The notes under the pieces are model-generated. The model was not told the origin of the DNA, ran no database searches, and worked only from the letters and a program-made list of their open reading frames with translations. DNA of 64,000 bases from Cryptomeria japonica. Its lineage: Eukaryota > Streptophyta > Pinopsida > Cupressales > Cupressaceae. A program made the translations under genes and the position numbers. Positions 35,331 to 48,006 of the stretch are shown piece after piece. The stretch lies in the NCBI RefSeq assembly GCF_030272615.1, contig NC_081413.1, forward strand, positions 561,737,010 through 561,801,009, in the 5' to 3' direction. Numbering within the stretch: position 1 is the first letter of the stretch; every line of letters begins with the position of its first letter.

Positions 35331-36358
35331 CCATCACTTGATTAGCACCAATGTTTACTTTAGTGGTGAATATTCACCAATGATGAATTTTTCACGTCGG
35401 CGACCTAAGAAATGGCAAATATATTGTATCAACTAGGGGTGGCCGTGTCTCCAAAACATTATCATTTTTTGTCAAATTCATGGCTTGATCATAATATGTT
35501 ATATGTAATTAATTATTTCTATGCGAGGATTTGGCCAATAAAATATATGATGGACAAACAGTAAATTGATTTTTTTTGCCTACACCCTTTGAGGTTGCCT
35601 TAATAGACGACCATAATTTGCCTATAGGAATATGAAGATTTTTTGGCCAAGAGGACCCAATTCACCTATCATTTTGTTGACGCTTGTCTCTATTCACCCC
35701 AATTTTTGCCAGCTCTATTGTATTTGCCAATTAATTGGATGACCCATAATTGCCTTAAAAATTACATAAGTCGTGTTATAGTTACGCGAGATTCACCAAA
35801 TATTTTTATACCATATAAAATTCCCATGGAATTTTCCATATAAGGATTTGTTTAAATACATTCAAAGATCAAATCTATCTATACACAATCTGGTGGGTTC
35901 TAGGTTTTGAATTCGTACCAATACCAAAGTTTCAGACCAAGGAAAATCATTCCTCTTGACTGCATTGGTGACTACTAGTGACCTAAAGGTGAGCGATCAT
36001 ATTTTTGAAGTGTTATAATATTATTATCAATTATCTATATATGTTTGCACTGTTGAGTTCATTCATATTTGGTGGGGACCCGTCAGTGCCAAGTGGTCAG
36101 TTGGGAGACCTTAGACATCGAGATTGTAGGTCATAGGGCCAATGAAATATATATTATACTTTATTATTACTTCTTCAACATATTGATATTTTTTGCCACC
36201 TTTATTTCATTGGATATGTCAAACAGGAAGAAGGGTAGGAATTCTGAATGTCGGCAAGGCCATGAGAATCCAACAAAACATAGAACATTGTCTTCATACT
36301 TTGGCTTTGGCAAAGATTGTGGTGAAAATTAGGAAGGTACATCATCACAAGCACAGGT
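35331..36358. other. Host sequence left of element E, no confirmed gene
   Basis: AT-rich. A short open stretch at about 36217-36331 reads MSNRKKGRNSECRQGHENPT and KHRTLSSYFGFGK, and ends shortly before the E insertion. It faintly resembles the basic, Ser-rich N-terminus of hAT/TTF-type transposase-like proteins, but it is too short to call. Confidence 0.4.
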
Positions 36359-38153
36359 TCTTAGCATTGCATAAAGATTGCATTGAAGTAGTGTTGTCAT
36401 TGATGCCAATAGCAACCGGTAATAAAGCAATATAGCAACCGGTAATGAAGCAGTAAAGTAACTGGTAATGATGCAGTGAAGATCAATTGAAAACCCTAAC
36501 CAGTTGAGATGCAGAACCCTAACCAATGAAGCTTGGAGATTGGTTGTGATGATCTATGACCGATGTGTTTGTAATCTCTATGAGATTGTAGGGTTTGTGT
36601 TTTATTATTGACCTAATGTATTTGCTTATAAGGTTGATGATTTAATTCATTGAGACATTGGTAAATTTGGTTAAGTGTGTAAGTGATTGTTCTCGAACCA
36701 AGAAGTGTGTTTGCAGAATGATGTGAAGGTAGATAGGAGTAGTAAATGATCTTATTCAGCAAAGAAGTGTTATTTCCAAATCAATCAAAGAACTTGTTAT
36801 TCTCTAACCATTACAACAGTAAAATCCCTTAACTGGGTAAGCTTTCACAAGTGTTGTTGAAATCCTCTAACCAGGTGATCCATTAGCTTGGATTCAAAAT
36901 CCTCCACTGAGGTTACCTTTAACATGGTATTTGTAGTCAATCCCTTAACTGGGTGGTCCTTAACTAGATCTGTTCCTAACTGAACATTATTGTATAAGCT
37001 TCTAACAAGCCTTGGCTCCTAATAGGGCGAACTTCAGAAGAGTTCAAAAATACTTGTGGGTATTCATCCTCAATTTTCTTTTTCCCATTTGGGTTTCCAT
37101 GTGAAAATCATTGTGTCAAGTGGTGAATGATTTTGTAGATGTGTTTTTGGTATGGTTGATATGAATGATTGGCAAATCTGCATAGATATATTTAAATGGC
37201 TGCAAATGATTTGAAATATGTTATTACTAGTATTAGTGAAATGGTTTAAGGTTCTGGTCAAAGGATATTTAAGTTTCAAATCTATTGCTTTATATCACTG
37301 AAGTATTAGGACAACTGGTAAGGTTTAACAGTGCAACTGTAGATTTGTTAAAGTGTCTAAATCGGTAAACTTTGTGAGTTGTTTTTGAGTTGGAAATAAG
37401 TTGTGTGAAAGCCTAGTTAATTTTTCTATCTACTGATTCACCCCCCCCCCTTCTCAGTAGGTGATCGGATTTTTATAGTTTCATTGTATTATCGCAAGTA
37501 CAAAATTCACAACCTACACCGCATTGGGAAAATGGTGTCTCAACCTTGCATTTTTATAGTTTCATCATATTATCACAAGTACAAAGTTCACAACCTACAT
37601 GACGTTGAGAAAATGGTCCTTAACCAGATTTGTTCCTAATAAAACATTATTATATAAGCTTCTAAAAATTCTTGGCTCCTAATAGGGAAAACTTCAGAAG
37701 AGTTCAAAAATACTTGTGGGTATTCATCCCCACCATGGTTTTTCCCATTTGGGTTTCCTCATGAAAAATCATTGTGTCAAGTGGTGAATGATTTTGTGGA
37801 TGTGTTTTTTGTATGGTTGATATGAATGATTGGTAAATATGCATAGATATATTTAAATGACTGGAAATGATCTAAAATATGTTATTATCGATATTAGTGA
37901 AGTCGTTTAAGGTATTGGTCAAAGGATATTTAAGTTTCAGATCTGTTTCTTTATATCACTGAAGTATTAGGACAACCGATAAGGTTTAACAGTGCAATTG
38001 CATATTTGTTAAAGTGTTAAAACCGACAAACTTTGTGAGTTGTTTTTGAGTTGGATATAAGTTTGGTGAAAGCCTAGTTAATTTTTATATCTACTAATTC
38101 ACCCCACCCCCTCTTAGTAGGTGATTGGATCTTTATAGTTTCATCATATTATC
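36359..38153 (+). repeat. Element E 5' LTR, with duplicated 3' half
   Basis: Matches G's LTR (60970-62372) except for an internal deletion of about 200 bp near 36560. A full LTR tail (...CACCCCCCCCCC...TTTCATTGTATTATC) ends at about 37495. About 120 bp with two copies of a CAAGTACAAARTTCACAACC block follow. Then the 3' half of the LTR repeats (about 37617-38153). The LTR's final A lies at 47936 because H inserted one base before the end. Confidence 0.75.
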
Positions 38154-39521
38154 TGTAGACATCTAAAAATGGTCAACGCTTGCGGAGTCATACTTTAACA
38201 TTTGCGCATTGCCTTATTTTAGGGTTCATGCGTCGCATTAACATTTCTTCTATGTTGCACACTTGGTCTTTATCATTTGTGAGCATCGGGTCTTTCTTTT
38301 GCATTCCTCATGTTTATCACTTTCAAATTTGGTCTTGTCGATAACAATCTTTAGTCGTGATTTTGGTCAATCTTATCCTGTTGCATCAATGTTCGTGCTC
38401 ATCTATCATCATTTTGGACATCATCAATCCTAATCGATGATAGAATTAGGGTTTTTTCCTGTTGTCAATCTTGTCATTTGTGATCGAATCATCATTGATC
38501 CTCATCCTTGTCAATCTTGTCATTTTGCGATCGATTTGTCATTGATCCTTGTCCTGGTCAATCTTGTCATTTTGTGATCGATTTGTCATCAATCATTGTC
38601 CTTTTTCAATCATGTCAATTTGGATCAATTAGTCATTGTTCCTCATCAATTGGTGCCTATCAATTTGGTCTTTTTATCAATCTTGGTCAATTTGTCAACC
38701 AATCTCAATCATTTGTCAGCATTGGTCCCTTGTCAATCAAAATCATGATCGAATTGACATTAATTTCTTGTTGTCTTGACCTAATTCCTGGTCCTCTTAT
38801 TTCTAGGGTTTTATGATTTGATCATTTAATCATTTTCTTCTTCTTTGTGGGTTAAATAAATCTATTTATTTAGTCCTAGGTCTTTTCATGAATTAATTAA
38901 TGGATGAAAACCTATTAGTTAATTCACCTAATTTCTATTTCATCTTTTTCCTCAATTAACCTTATTTACTAATTAATCCTAATTCCTAATTTTCTATTTC
39001 TCCTATTTTCTTCAATTTTTCTAATATTTCCCCTAATTTCATGGGAATGGCATTTCAATTTTGTCATAATTTGTCAATCAATCAATCTTGCATGTCAATT
39101 TTGTCATAATTTGTCATATTTGTCATCCTTGATTTGAAATTTCCTTTCAAATCTCTTCATGCTAATCTTGTCATCTCTCCAATTTGTCTATAAATTGGAT
39201 GATTTTCTTCAATCAGAGGGAATCAATCATGCTTCTAGTATCCTTACGCTATCATTTCATCTTGTCAATCTTGCTTTCATACTATGCTTTTGCACTTGTA
39301 GGTGAGATCCATAAACACATTAATTTGAAGGAGAAAGAAGGACAATGGAGAATTATGGAGGAGATATTCGCGTTTGTAGTGGTTTTCATTTAGTTTGATT
39401 ATCTTGTCTTCATATCTCTATTGAATGTTTTTTTAGGATTTCTTATCATTGCAATCTAGTTTTTGTGATTGAGCTAATTTAATGTCTATTGCTTTGATGA
39501 ATTCCAAATTCCTGGTCTACA
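38154..39521 (+). repeat. Element H 5' LTR
   Basis: TGTAGACATC...GGTCTACA. Contains about three copies of a unit of about 47 bp (TCAATCTTGTCATTTTGCGAT...CATTGATCC) at 38465-38612, and TTGTCA words throughout. The next bases, TTTTTGGTGAACC, may hold the primer site, but I cannot assign the tRNA. Confidence 0.93.
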
Positions 39522-41434
39522 TTTTTGGTGAACCTGACATGAACTAACCCCCCAAACCATGTTTTTGAGTGCTTTTGAGCTGATTTGTAGGTGAAAAATC
39601 AAGAAACAGGGTGACCCAGAGCTTTCTGGACACTCCTGTGCCTGTGTCAAGGCATTCTGTGCCTGTGTTGATGAGATTTGCGCCTATGTAAAAAAAAAAA
39701 ATTCATTCTATTTTCTGCATTTTGGTTTTTCTTTGGTACTGATTCTCTGTGCAGCATCTTGGCATTACGTGTGACAAAGACTAAAAATACAACTACTAAC
39801 AAATCTTATGCAGGACATGGTCAAAGACTTTCACTAAAACATCATGCTTGCATTTTTTCAAGTAGTTGCATATTCCATTTCTTAAAGGTTAATGAACACC
39901 ATGCATGCTTTGTTTGTTTTTAATTTGATTGCATGTTTTAACCCTTAGAATTGGGCCTGCCTCCCGATTTACCTCGCACTTCGCATAGGCATTGGTGAGA
40001 GGGAACGACTCTAAGTGGTGATGGGCTAAAGACAAGCTCTTCTGAACCACTCTAAATAATTGTGGATGCAACGAAAGTTGTAGACAACAGGTGCTAGAAT
40101 GGTATTGCGATGATTTATTTGCCAGATCAATACCCACCCAAACGGAAGCCCTTACTAGAATCTCTTGTTTTTAGAGGCCAAAATCCTTCTATCTGTTGGC
40201 TCAGGCATTGTGATAGATGCATGTCAAAGACACCTCTCATGTACTCCTTAGTTAGAGATATCAAGTTCTTGGGAAGTGATGCCCCTTGAACTTGAAGCTT
40301 GGTATGCCCGAGAAGTGAGTGCACTATAAGGGGGAGCCAATGCTACCAAGCATCTAGCTATCCAGCTAAGTGTTGTATTTCGTTAGAGGATTCAATAGAT
40401 ATTGTCCTTGCTAGCCATAGAATTTGTTGTGAATGTGCTTGATTGTCTTGAGTCAAAGTCAAACAAACATTTTGTCTTCCGTGATTGTCAAAGGTTAAAT
40501 TAAAAACAAACTTTCAAAAGTGCTCATAATCAACTTGGATTTTCAAAATCAATAACCTTCAAATTCAAAAGCAAGATCCAAACAATAGTCCAAATTTGTC
40601 CAAGTATTCATCCAACATTTGAACATGGCTTGTCAAAACATTGAATGTCTTTGTTTCAAAATTCATGTCACTTTAGGCTAGGTTTTGCATAGTCCCACTT
40701 ACGTCCTAAGGCATATTGTCATCTCCTTTCATTTTAGTCCTTTTCATTGCAAGTGTCCTCATTTTGCACTTAGGTCCAAGATCATTTCCCTAAGTTTGCA
40801 TTTCATTGTCATATCCAAGCTAGATTTCCATTTAGGTGACATTCGTGCATTATCCTTGTCATGCTAAAATTAGGTCTTGCCTAGGTTGCATTTTGCATAT
40901 TCCAAGTCATTGGTCTTCACATATCCTTATCATTGTATTGTCATCTTGTCTTGGCTTCATCTTGTCATATCATATCCTTAGATCATGTTCATGTCATATC
41001 CTAATTTATTGTCATAATCATTGCCTTCTTGCATTTAGTCTCAAAAATTTGGTTTGTCAAACTTGAAAATCAAAAATTTGGATGATACCCTAAGTTGTTG
41101 TTAGGGAGTCTTGACCTTGTCTAAAATTTGTCCTTTCATTAATATTATCTTTGTCAAACCTAGCTTAGTATCCAAGCATATAGGTGAGACATTGTCAATT
41201 TGTCCTATTGTTATTTGGTCTTTTGTCCTTTAAGGTCTTGGCTTCATTTCAACTTCCCAAGGTTGAGTCTTTAGGTTTGCATTCCAAAAAGTTTGTCCAA
41301 ATCTTGAAAAACAACAAAAACATAGGTTGCATTCTTTCCATAGATTGCATTTTCATTTATTTAGGTTGCATTCAGTTGCATATCATACATCATCCTTTTA
41401 AAATCAGAAAATCCCAAAAACATTGCATAGTGAC
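39522..41434 (+). other. Element H leader, no gene recognised
   Basis: Between the 5' LTR and the long ORF. The second half (about 40690-41260) is rich in CATATCC and TTGTCAT words. Short open frames here have no recognisable motif. Confidence 0.6.
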
Positions 41435-43531
41435 ATGTCTATTGAAACAAGGTTCCAAGCACCAATGATGCAACAAAGTTTGACATATCAACCAACAATG
41501 CAATCAAATTTTAATCCAAGGCAATCACAATTATATCCAACCCAACAACAAGGCAATATCGGTCAAACTTTTTATGATGAAACAGGGCTCCAAATACAAA
41601 AACTAGAGGAAAAACTAGTTCGAGAAAAACAAATCTTGGAACAAAAAGTGAAAAATAGTGAGAAGATTAGATCCCAAATGTCCAAAACATTTAAAAAATT
41701 TCAAGGTCCAAACCCAAAATTTGAGCCAATTGATGTAAAAGCTCTTATCGAACGATCAGACATACCAGGTCTCATCTCTCAAATAGAGATGATGAAACAA
41801 GTTCAAAAAACAAGCACAAATTTCAATCAAGTCCCAAATCAAAATTCATTTGGTCAAATTCCATTCAATCAAATCTCGAATTAACAACATATCCAACAGA
41901 CACAACCAATGGTCCAACATATACAACCAACACAACCAATGGTCCAATTTCAACAATATGTCCAACCAACTATACAATGTCAACAAATGGTTCAACCAAT
42001 GGTGGAATATCAATGTCAACAACCACAACCAAACATTCAAAAACAAAGGTTGCAGCACACACCAACCCAACTTTCAAACATGTCAGAACAATTGAACCAA
42101 GTCCAATATCAAAACATGATATCAAACCAAGACCAAATTCTTGCCAAGAAAGTTAAAAATATAAATCCAATCATGTCAAAACCTCGCAAGGATTCAAATG
42201 CATCTCCAAAGAAAGGTGGCCTTATTAGACAAATCTTAAAGAGAGTCCTAAGTGATTTTCCTAAGGATGATCAAAATCATACACCAATGTCTAGCAATGG
42301 CTCATCCATCCATCAAGAATTTGACCCTCAATTTGCCTCCACTTCCCCTCCCATTCCATCATATTTTGAAGTTTCACAAGAGCAATTTACACCATCGCCT
42401 CCAAATGATACATCAAATAATGCATCCTCCCAAGGATTGTTTTCCACAGAAATATATGCTAATCAATTCATTTATACAAATCCCTTGTACTATTTGGAAA
42501 TGCAAGATTTAATGCCATCAAATGCTTCTCTTTTAGAGAGTCCCATTCAAATTCCATCCCCTTCATGCCAAAGCATTAATCCCTTGCCAAAATCCCCCAT
42601 GCATATCCAAAGTCCAACCTCATGTCAAGAGAATAATTTAGAGCATGAAAAAACATGTCTTAAAAAATATCAAGATCAAGATCCCGAAACTTTATCATCC
42701 CATCCGATTGTTGACCAGGACCCCATGTTCCCAGACACTCACGATGATTCCCCTATTCTTGTCCATCCTATCCAAAGTCCTATTGACATTCCATTCCCTG
42801 AGCAAGATCAAGATATCCCAATCCATCCAATCCCAAACGATCCCCTTCTATTTCATGAAAAAAATGTCCTTTCAAATCCCATTGGCATTCCACTTCCTAA
42901 GAAAGATCAAGATATCCCTTCCATCCTTTCTAATGATCCCATTAAAAGTCAAGAGCAAAGAACCTTTAAAGAGGTTTCCAATGATCTTCCTCCTTGTCAA
43001 GATCAAATTATTCCTTTAAATCCTCCACAAGATCATTTTGTTCCTCCGTCTCCTTGTCTTAATGCTCCATATACACTCCAAGATCGCATTTCTTTTGATG
43101 ATCCCATTATTTCTCCCCTTCCATCTCTTGAAGAACCTGTCATTGAATCATGTCCACTACACAATCCTAGTCCCCTTCATGATCATAATCCCCCTCATGA
43201 TTCGAACGTGTCAGTGCAAGATGTTCATGAACCCTTGACATGCATAATGGGTTCTTTCACTTTGGTGCAATCCGATCCACTTCAAGATCTCATTATTTCT
43301 CTCATATCATATCCACCTCATAATGGACTCGCGTCTTCTTCCCAAAGAAAAGAGTATCCTACAAGTCAAGATATTCATAAAGGCAAAGGAGTAGACCTTC
43401 ACAAGAAAGAACCCCTCCATATCAAAAAAGATCTTAAGGGTCATGTCTACACAAGTCACTCTCAAGACATTGGTATCCCCCATCAAAATCAAAACATACA
43501 CCTTCCCCATCATACTTTCCATCCATCTTAG
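41435..43531 (+). pseudogene. Element H ORF, Pro/Gln/His-rich, first part
   Basis: Starts MSIETRFQAP at 41435 and stays in frame 2 to TAG at 43529-43531, with a single TAA at 41882-41884. Order: Gln-rich head, short coiled coil (LQIQKLEEKLVREKQILEQK), a FQGPNPKFEPIDVKALIER segment, a second Gln-rich region (QPMVQFQQYVQPTIQCQQMV), a basic patch (KKGGLIRQILKRVLSDFPKD), then about 400 residues of Pro/Ser/Asp/His-rich repeats with a recurring DQDIP unit. No gag, zinc knuckle or enzyme motif. It could be a highly diverged structural protein or a captured disordered protein. One stop in 700 codons means little decay. Confidence 0.7.
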
Positions 43532-44142
43532 GTCCTTATATCTCTTCATCCTCTATGCAAGGTCAACAAAGGCACACATCCTTGAGTCAATTTCATCAAT
43601 CCAAAAGAACTTCATTTCATTCATATCCATCCATGCATTCCTTTCCCCCTCCAAGCAATTTGGATGCCAAGCATAAAAGTCATAAGTCTAGAAATCCACA
43701 TGTATTCAAGGATCAACATGTCCAATATAATCGACTTGTCAAAATAAAGAATAAATTGATCTATAAAGAAAAAGAAATATCCAAAAGGCCACAAAGGCCC
43801 ATTTCTCAAAAACAAAATTCAAAATATATATGGGTTCCTAAATCCCTTGTGTTGGCAATGCACTCTAAGGAACCTCAAAAGCATGAAAAATCAAAAACCA
43901 TGTGGATCCCTAAGCGGCTCCTTGAAGCACAAAATCCTAAGGAAACATCCAACTTGACATCCAAAGTTTCTATTCCTCCATCACCTTCTTCGTCCGTTTT
44001 GGGCCCTTATGTACCAAAATCCATAGCCTTTCCTCCATCAAAATCTCAATTTCCAAAATGCATTTTTCCTCCATCAATCCATCACACCTCAATGTGTGTG
44101 CCAATGTTGATCTTGCCTTCATTTCCATCCACTGAAGCCTAG
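43480..44142 (+). pseudogene. Element H ORF, frameshifted C-terminal part
   Basis: Frame 1 is open across the stop that ends the first part (PSPSYFPSILGPYISSSSMQ) and runs to 44142. The composition and HQ/SPP style match the first part, so both were probably one product of about 900 codons, now separated by one frameshift near 43480-43530. Two similar blocks, YIWVPKSLVLAM and MWIPKRLLEAQ, form an internal repeat. Confidence 0.6.
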
Positions 44143-44606
44143 TTATTCCAATACCCTATCCATTATCCAATGCATATTTTCCATCCTTCAATCCCTTTGA
44201 TCCAATCCTTTGCATAAATCCTTGCCTTAGTTTCATCTCTTTTTCCATGTCCTTATCCTACCAACGTCTTTGAGCATACTTTTAAAGGTCATGGTCCATT
44301 TTTTTCAAGGCTACTATCCAAACAAAAAGATGTTTGAGTCCTTCTTCCATCCCCTATCATGTGTCCATCTTCTATTGAAAAAGTCAAAAAAAAAAAAAAA
44401 AAAAAATGAAAAAAAAGTAACGCAAAAAATAATTTGTCCACTGGTGAAAACCTAGCAAATAGGTGCCTTGGGCAAGTATCGTGATGAAAACCTAGCAAAC
44501 AGGCATCATGCGTAATTTATGAACTTCTTGCACACCACACTTGGGGGCAAGATTTATCCTATCATATCCTTTTGTCCTTCATTGTTCCATTATCCTATCG
44601 AACCCA

Positions 44607-44735
44607 TGTCATACTCCTTCATATCCTATTACCCTTCATTATCCTATCATATCCTATTACCCTTCATTATCCTGTCATATCCTATTACACTTCATTATCC
44701 TATCATGTCCTATTATCCTTCATATCCTATTGTCC
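44607..44735 (+). repeat. Minisatellite, 28-bp unit, about 4-5 copies
   Basis: TTCATT recurs at 44635, 44663 and 44691, each followed by ATCCTATCATATCCTATTA with small changes, giving an exact 28-bp period. Confidence 0.88.
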
Positions 44736-45261
44736 CTCATGCATATATCCCCTTTTCCACATTTGATCTTGACAAGGCTGAGGATTGTCATGAGCATCAT
44801 GCATCTTTTTTGCAGCTTTTAGTCCATCATAGCTTTTGGTCTTTATCCATTTGCTTATTACAACCTTTCATCCATATTCCCTAGCTTATTGCAACTTTCT
44901 GCCACTAGCCCTTAGCCTACCCCAACCTTCAGTCCATGTCCCTTATCCATTCTTGGTCTTGCTTATCCTATCCATATCTTATCACTATCCATACACTCTT
45001 TTTCATTCCTTGATCTTGATCTGACATAAGGACGCAAAATTTAAACATGGTTTCAAAACCTCTTGACATGTCCTCATGCCATGTCAGTGTTTTACATTGT
45101 CATATCCAGTCTCTTGTCCCATCATGCAATAGCCCTTGAAAATTGCATCTGTATTGTCTCCACGATAAAAGGCCTTTGTCTTCCCTCTATCCACCATCAT
45201 TTCAAAAAGCCTATATATTCACCTATCATATTCCTTGCCTTGCTAGACACTGGGGGCAAAA

Positions 45262-45500
45262 TCATAAAAATCCCTAAAAATCATATAATGTCCGAAAAAA
45301 TTCCCTAAAAATCAAATTATGTCCTGAAAAAAATTCCTAAAAATCAAAAAATGTCCTGAAAAAATCCCTAAAAAATCAAATAAAGTTCAGAAATAATCAA
45401 AAAAAAAAAAATCAAAAAATGTCCTAAAAAAATCCCTAAAAATCAAATAATGTCCTGAAAAAATCCCTAAAAGGTCAAATAAAGTCCTGAAAAACAAACA
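45262..45500 (+). repeat. Minisatellite, about 34-36 bp unit, about 6-7 copies
   Basis: AAAAATCCCTAAAAATCAAATAATGTCCTG-like units repeat with variable A runs. One unit is disrupted by a poly-A stretch near 45400. Confidence 0.88.
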
Positions 45501-46549
45501 AAAAAATCTTAAAGCATCAAAATCCAAAAACAATTCCTTTGGCATTTTGCATTTTGTCAATAAATGGTCCCCCTTATGCATAGACAGATCACTGAGCATA
45601 CATCCAATGACAAATCGATCAAACATTTGTGTAGACAACAAACAGATAACATGTTACAACACTGCACTTTCTTGCAACTCATGCATTCACAGATGAACTT
45701 TTCAATCAAACCAGACATTCAAACTGATTAAAATTGTCATATCAATCAATCAACATCAATATCATTTGTCCTTGTCACTACTATCATGGGTCTTATACAG
45801 GGTGTGGTATACTCAAAACTAGACTGTGTCCTGTCTTAGACGGGGTATAGCATTCCCTAAAACTAGACAGCATGATCATTCCTATTTTCCACTTTTGACA
45901 ATGACAATCAGACTGTTTGTTTGACTTGGTCGAATTTGTGAGTCTTATCTTTTACTAATTTATCATGTTCCTATGTTGCTCGACGATGTCACTGAGTGAT
46001 TTAGAGTGACCAGGATGGTTCATGGTCCCTTTCCTCTTTTTTGTTGTGCTTGTTGTTTGTGGAATGTTTGTCACAAACTAGGGCAACTATATCATTGGGT
46101 GTCTGTGATAAGTACATTCACTTTGTGAATGCTGCACATACCTCGACCCTTGATGTATGCACCCTAGGATGATTCACTAATTCCTGATGTGCGGTGTGTC
46201 TGTCTTTTGCAAAAAGGGTTGCATTTCAGCTCTGGCCTTCAATTCCATGATGCTCGGCATCTACTTTGCTACATTAAATAAAGGTTCTCACCTACTTATG
46301 TGCATTTGTGAAAGCAAGTTTTCCTTCATCTCTAACTGTCCTCTGTCTAATTTCTACTTACTAACATTTCTTCCATCAATCTTGGTAGTCCGTTCGAACC
46401 TATTGTCTTCTGTCATTCTTATTGATCACTTGGCCTCTTTTCTGGATTTTTCTAGCCAATTCCTCGAGGGGGCATGCATATGTCATTGTTATTGTCTGGG
46501 GCATTTTCATTATTGTTCTTTGAAACAATGCTTAGAATCGCATTGTCTC

Positions 46550-46563
46550 AAAGAGGGGCAAAA
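46550..46563 (+). other. Element H polypurine tract
   Basis: AAAGAGGGGCAAAA directly before the 3' LTR. Confidence 0.8.
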
Positions 46564-47930
46564 TGTAGACATCTAAAAATGGTCAATGCTTGCAGAGTCA
46601 TACTTTAACATTTGCGCATTACCTTATTTTAGGGTTCTTGCATCGCATTAACATTTCTTCTATGTTGCACACTTGGTCTTTATCATTTGCGAGCATCGGG
46701 TCTTTCTTCTGCATTCCTCATGTTTATCACTTTCGAATTTGGTCTTGTCGATAACAATCTTTAGTCATGATTTTGGTCGATCTTATCTTGTCGCATCAAT
46801 GTGCGTGCTCATTTATCATCATTTTGGACATTGTCAATCCTAATCGATGATAGAATTAGGGTTTTGTCCTATTGTCAATCTTGTCATTTGCGATCGATTC
46901 ATCATTGATCCTCATCCTTGTCAATCTTGTCATTTTGCGATTGATTCGTCATTGATCCTTGTCCTAGTCAATCTTGTCATTTTGCGATCGATTTGTCATC
47001 GATCATTGTCCTTTTTCAATCATGTCAATTTGGATCAATTAGTCATTGTTCCTCGTCAATTGGTGCCTATCAATTTGGTCTTTTTATCAATCTTGGTCAA
47101 TTTGTCAACCAATCTCAATCGTTTGTCAGCATTGGTCCTTTGTCAATCAAAATCATGATCGAATCGACATTAATTTCTTGTTGTCTTGACCTTATTCCTG
47201 GTCCTCTTATTTCTAGGGTTTTATGATTTGATCATTTAATCATTTTCTTCTTCTTTGTGGGTTAAATAAATCTATTTATTTAGTCCTAGGTCTTTTCATG
47301 AATTAATTAATGGATGAAAACCTATTAGTTAATTCACCTAATTTCTATTTCATCTTTTTCCTCAATTAACCTTATTTACTAATTGATCCTAATTCCTAAT
47401 TTTCTATTTCTCCTATTTTCTTCAATTTTTCTAATATTTCCCCTAATTTCATGGGAATGGCATTTCAATTTTGTCATAATTTGTCAATCAATCAATCTTG
47501 CATGTCAATTTTGTCATAATTTGTCATATTTGTCATCCTTGATTTGAAATTTCCTTTCAAATCTCTTCATGCTAATCTTGTCATCTCTCCAATTTGTCTA
47601 TAAATTGGATGATTTTCTTCAATCGGAGGGAATCAATCACGCTTCTAGTATCCTTACGCTGTCATTTCATCTTGTCAATCTTGCTTTCATACTATGCTTT
47701 TGCACTTGTAGGTGAGATCCACAAACACATTAATTTGAAGGAGAAAGAAGGACAATGGAGAATTATGGAGGAGATATTCGCGTTTGTAATGGTTTGCATT
47801 TAGTTTGATTATCTTGTCTTCATATCTCTATTGAATGTTTTTTTAGGATTTCTTATCATTGCAATCTAGTTTTTGTGATTGAGCTAGTTTAATGTCTATT
47901 GCTTTGATGAATTCCAAATTCCTATCTACA
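46564..47930 (+). repeat. Element H 3' LTR
   Basis: Near-identical to 38154-39521. Differences cluster in the first third and are mostly C/T or G/A (for example CAACGCTTGCGGAG against CAATGCTTGCAGAG). Confidence 0.93.
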
Positions 47931-48006
47931 TTATCAATTGGTGTCAGATCATTCTAGGTCCTCTTGAGTATAAGCCTAATATCTCCAGGAAAATATCTAG
48001 GAGAAA

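Larger units (their letters stand above)
6670..35400 (+). mobile_element. Proposed old Tat-lineage Ty3/gypsy host element, split by element B
   Basis: The left part (6670-10701) carries a decayed Tat-type pol on the plus strand. The right part (32939 to about 35400) carries a decayed PMD frame on the minus strand. They were contiguous before element B inserted, because B is flanked by the perfect duplication AATAG (10697-10701 and 32934-32938). Tat-lineage elements are known to carry accessory ORFs in antisense between integrase and the 3' LTR, and this layout fits. I did not find the LTRs, so the ends are not defined, and membership of the PMD part is an inference. Confidence 0.45.
44143..46549 (+). 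other. Element H 3' region with minisatellites, no gene
   Basis: Contains a poly-A run near 44390, the Tat-like ACTGGTGAAAACC block, two minisatellites (listed separately) and otherwise unassigned sequence up to the polypurine tract. A second GGGGGCAAAATC run occurs near 45252. Confidence 0.6.
38154..47930 (+). mobile_element. Element H: non-autonomous LTR element, gypsy-like, with long Pro/Gln/His-rich ORF
   Basis: A 9,777-bp element with LTRs of 1,368 and 1,367 bp. Their ends form the inverted pair TGTAGA...TCTACA. Target duplication TTATC is perfect (38149-38153 and 47931-47935). A polypurine tract AAAGAGGGGCAAAA (46550-46563) precedes the right LTR. The LTRs are very similar, nearly identical over their second half, so H is probably the youngest element here. 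The 7-kb interior has no integrase, RT or protease motif, only one long frame plus minisatellites. An ACTGGTGAAAACC block near 44435 resembles the segment after the Tat integrase (9299), suggesting a Tat-derived, LARD-like element. Confidence 0.9.

Noticed and set aside
41850-43676. Alternative frames overlapping the H ORF
   Set aside because: The frame beginning at 41435 is much longer and has consistent composition; the others are its shadows.
44519-44884. Open frames rich in Tyr/Pro/Ser in H's 3' region
   Set aside because: They translate the 28-bp minisatellite and neighbouring CATATCC-rich sequence.
45262-45500. Poly-A-rich minisatellite as a LINE or SINE tail
   Set aside because: No insertion duplication or adjoining element; it lies wholly within element H's 3' region.
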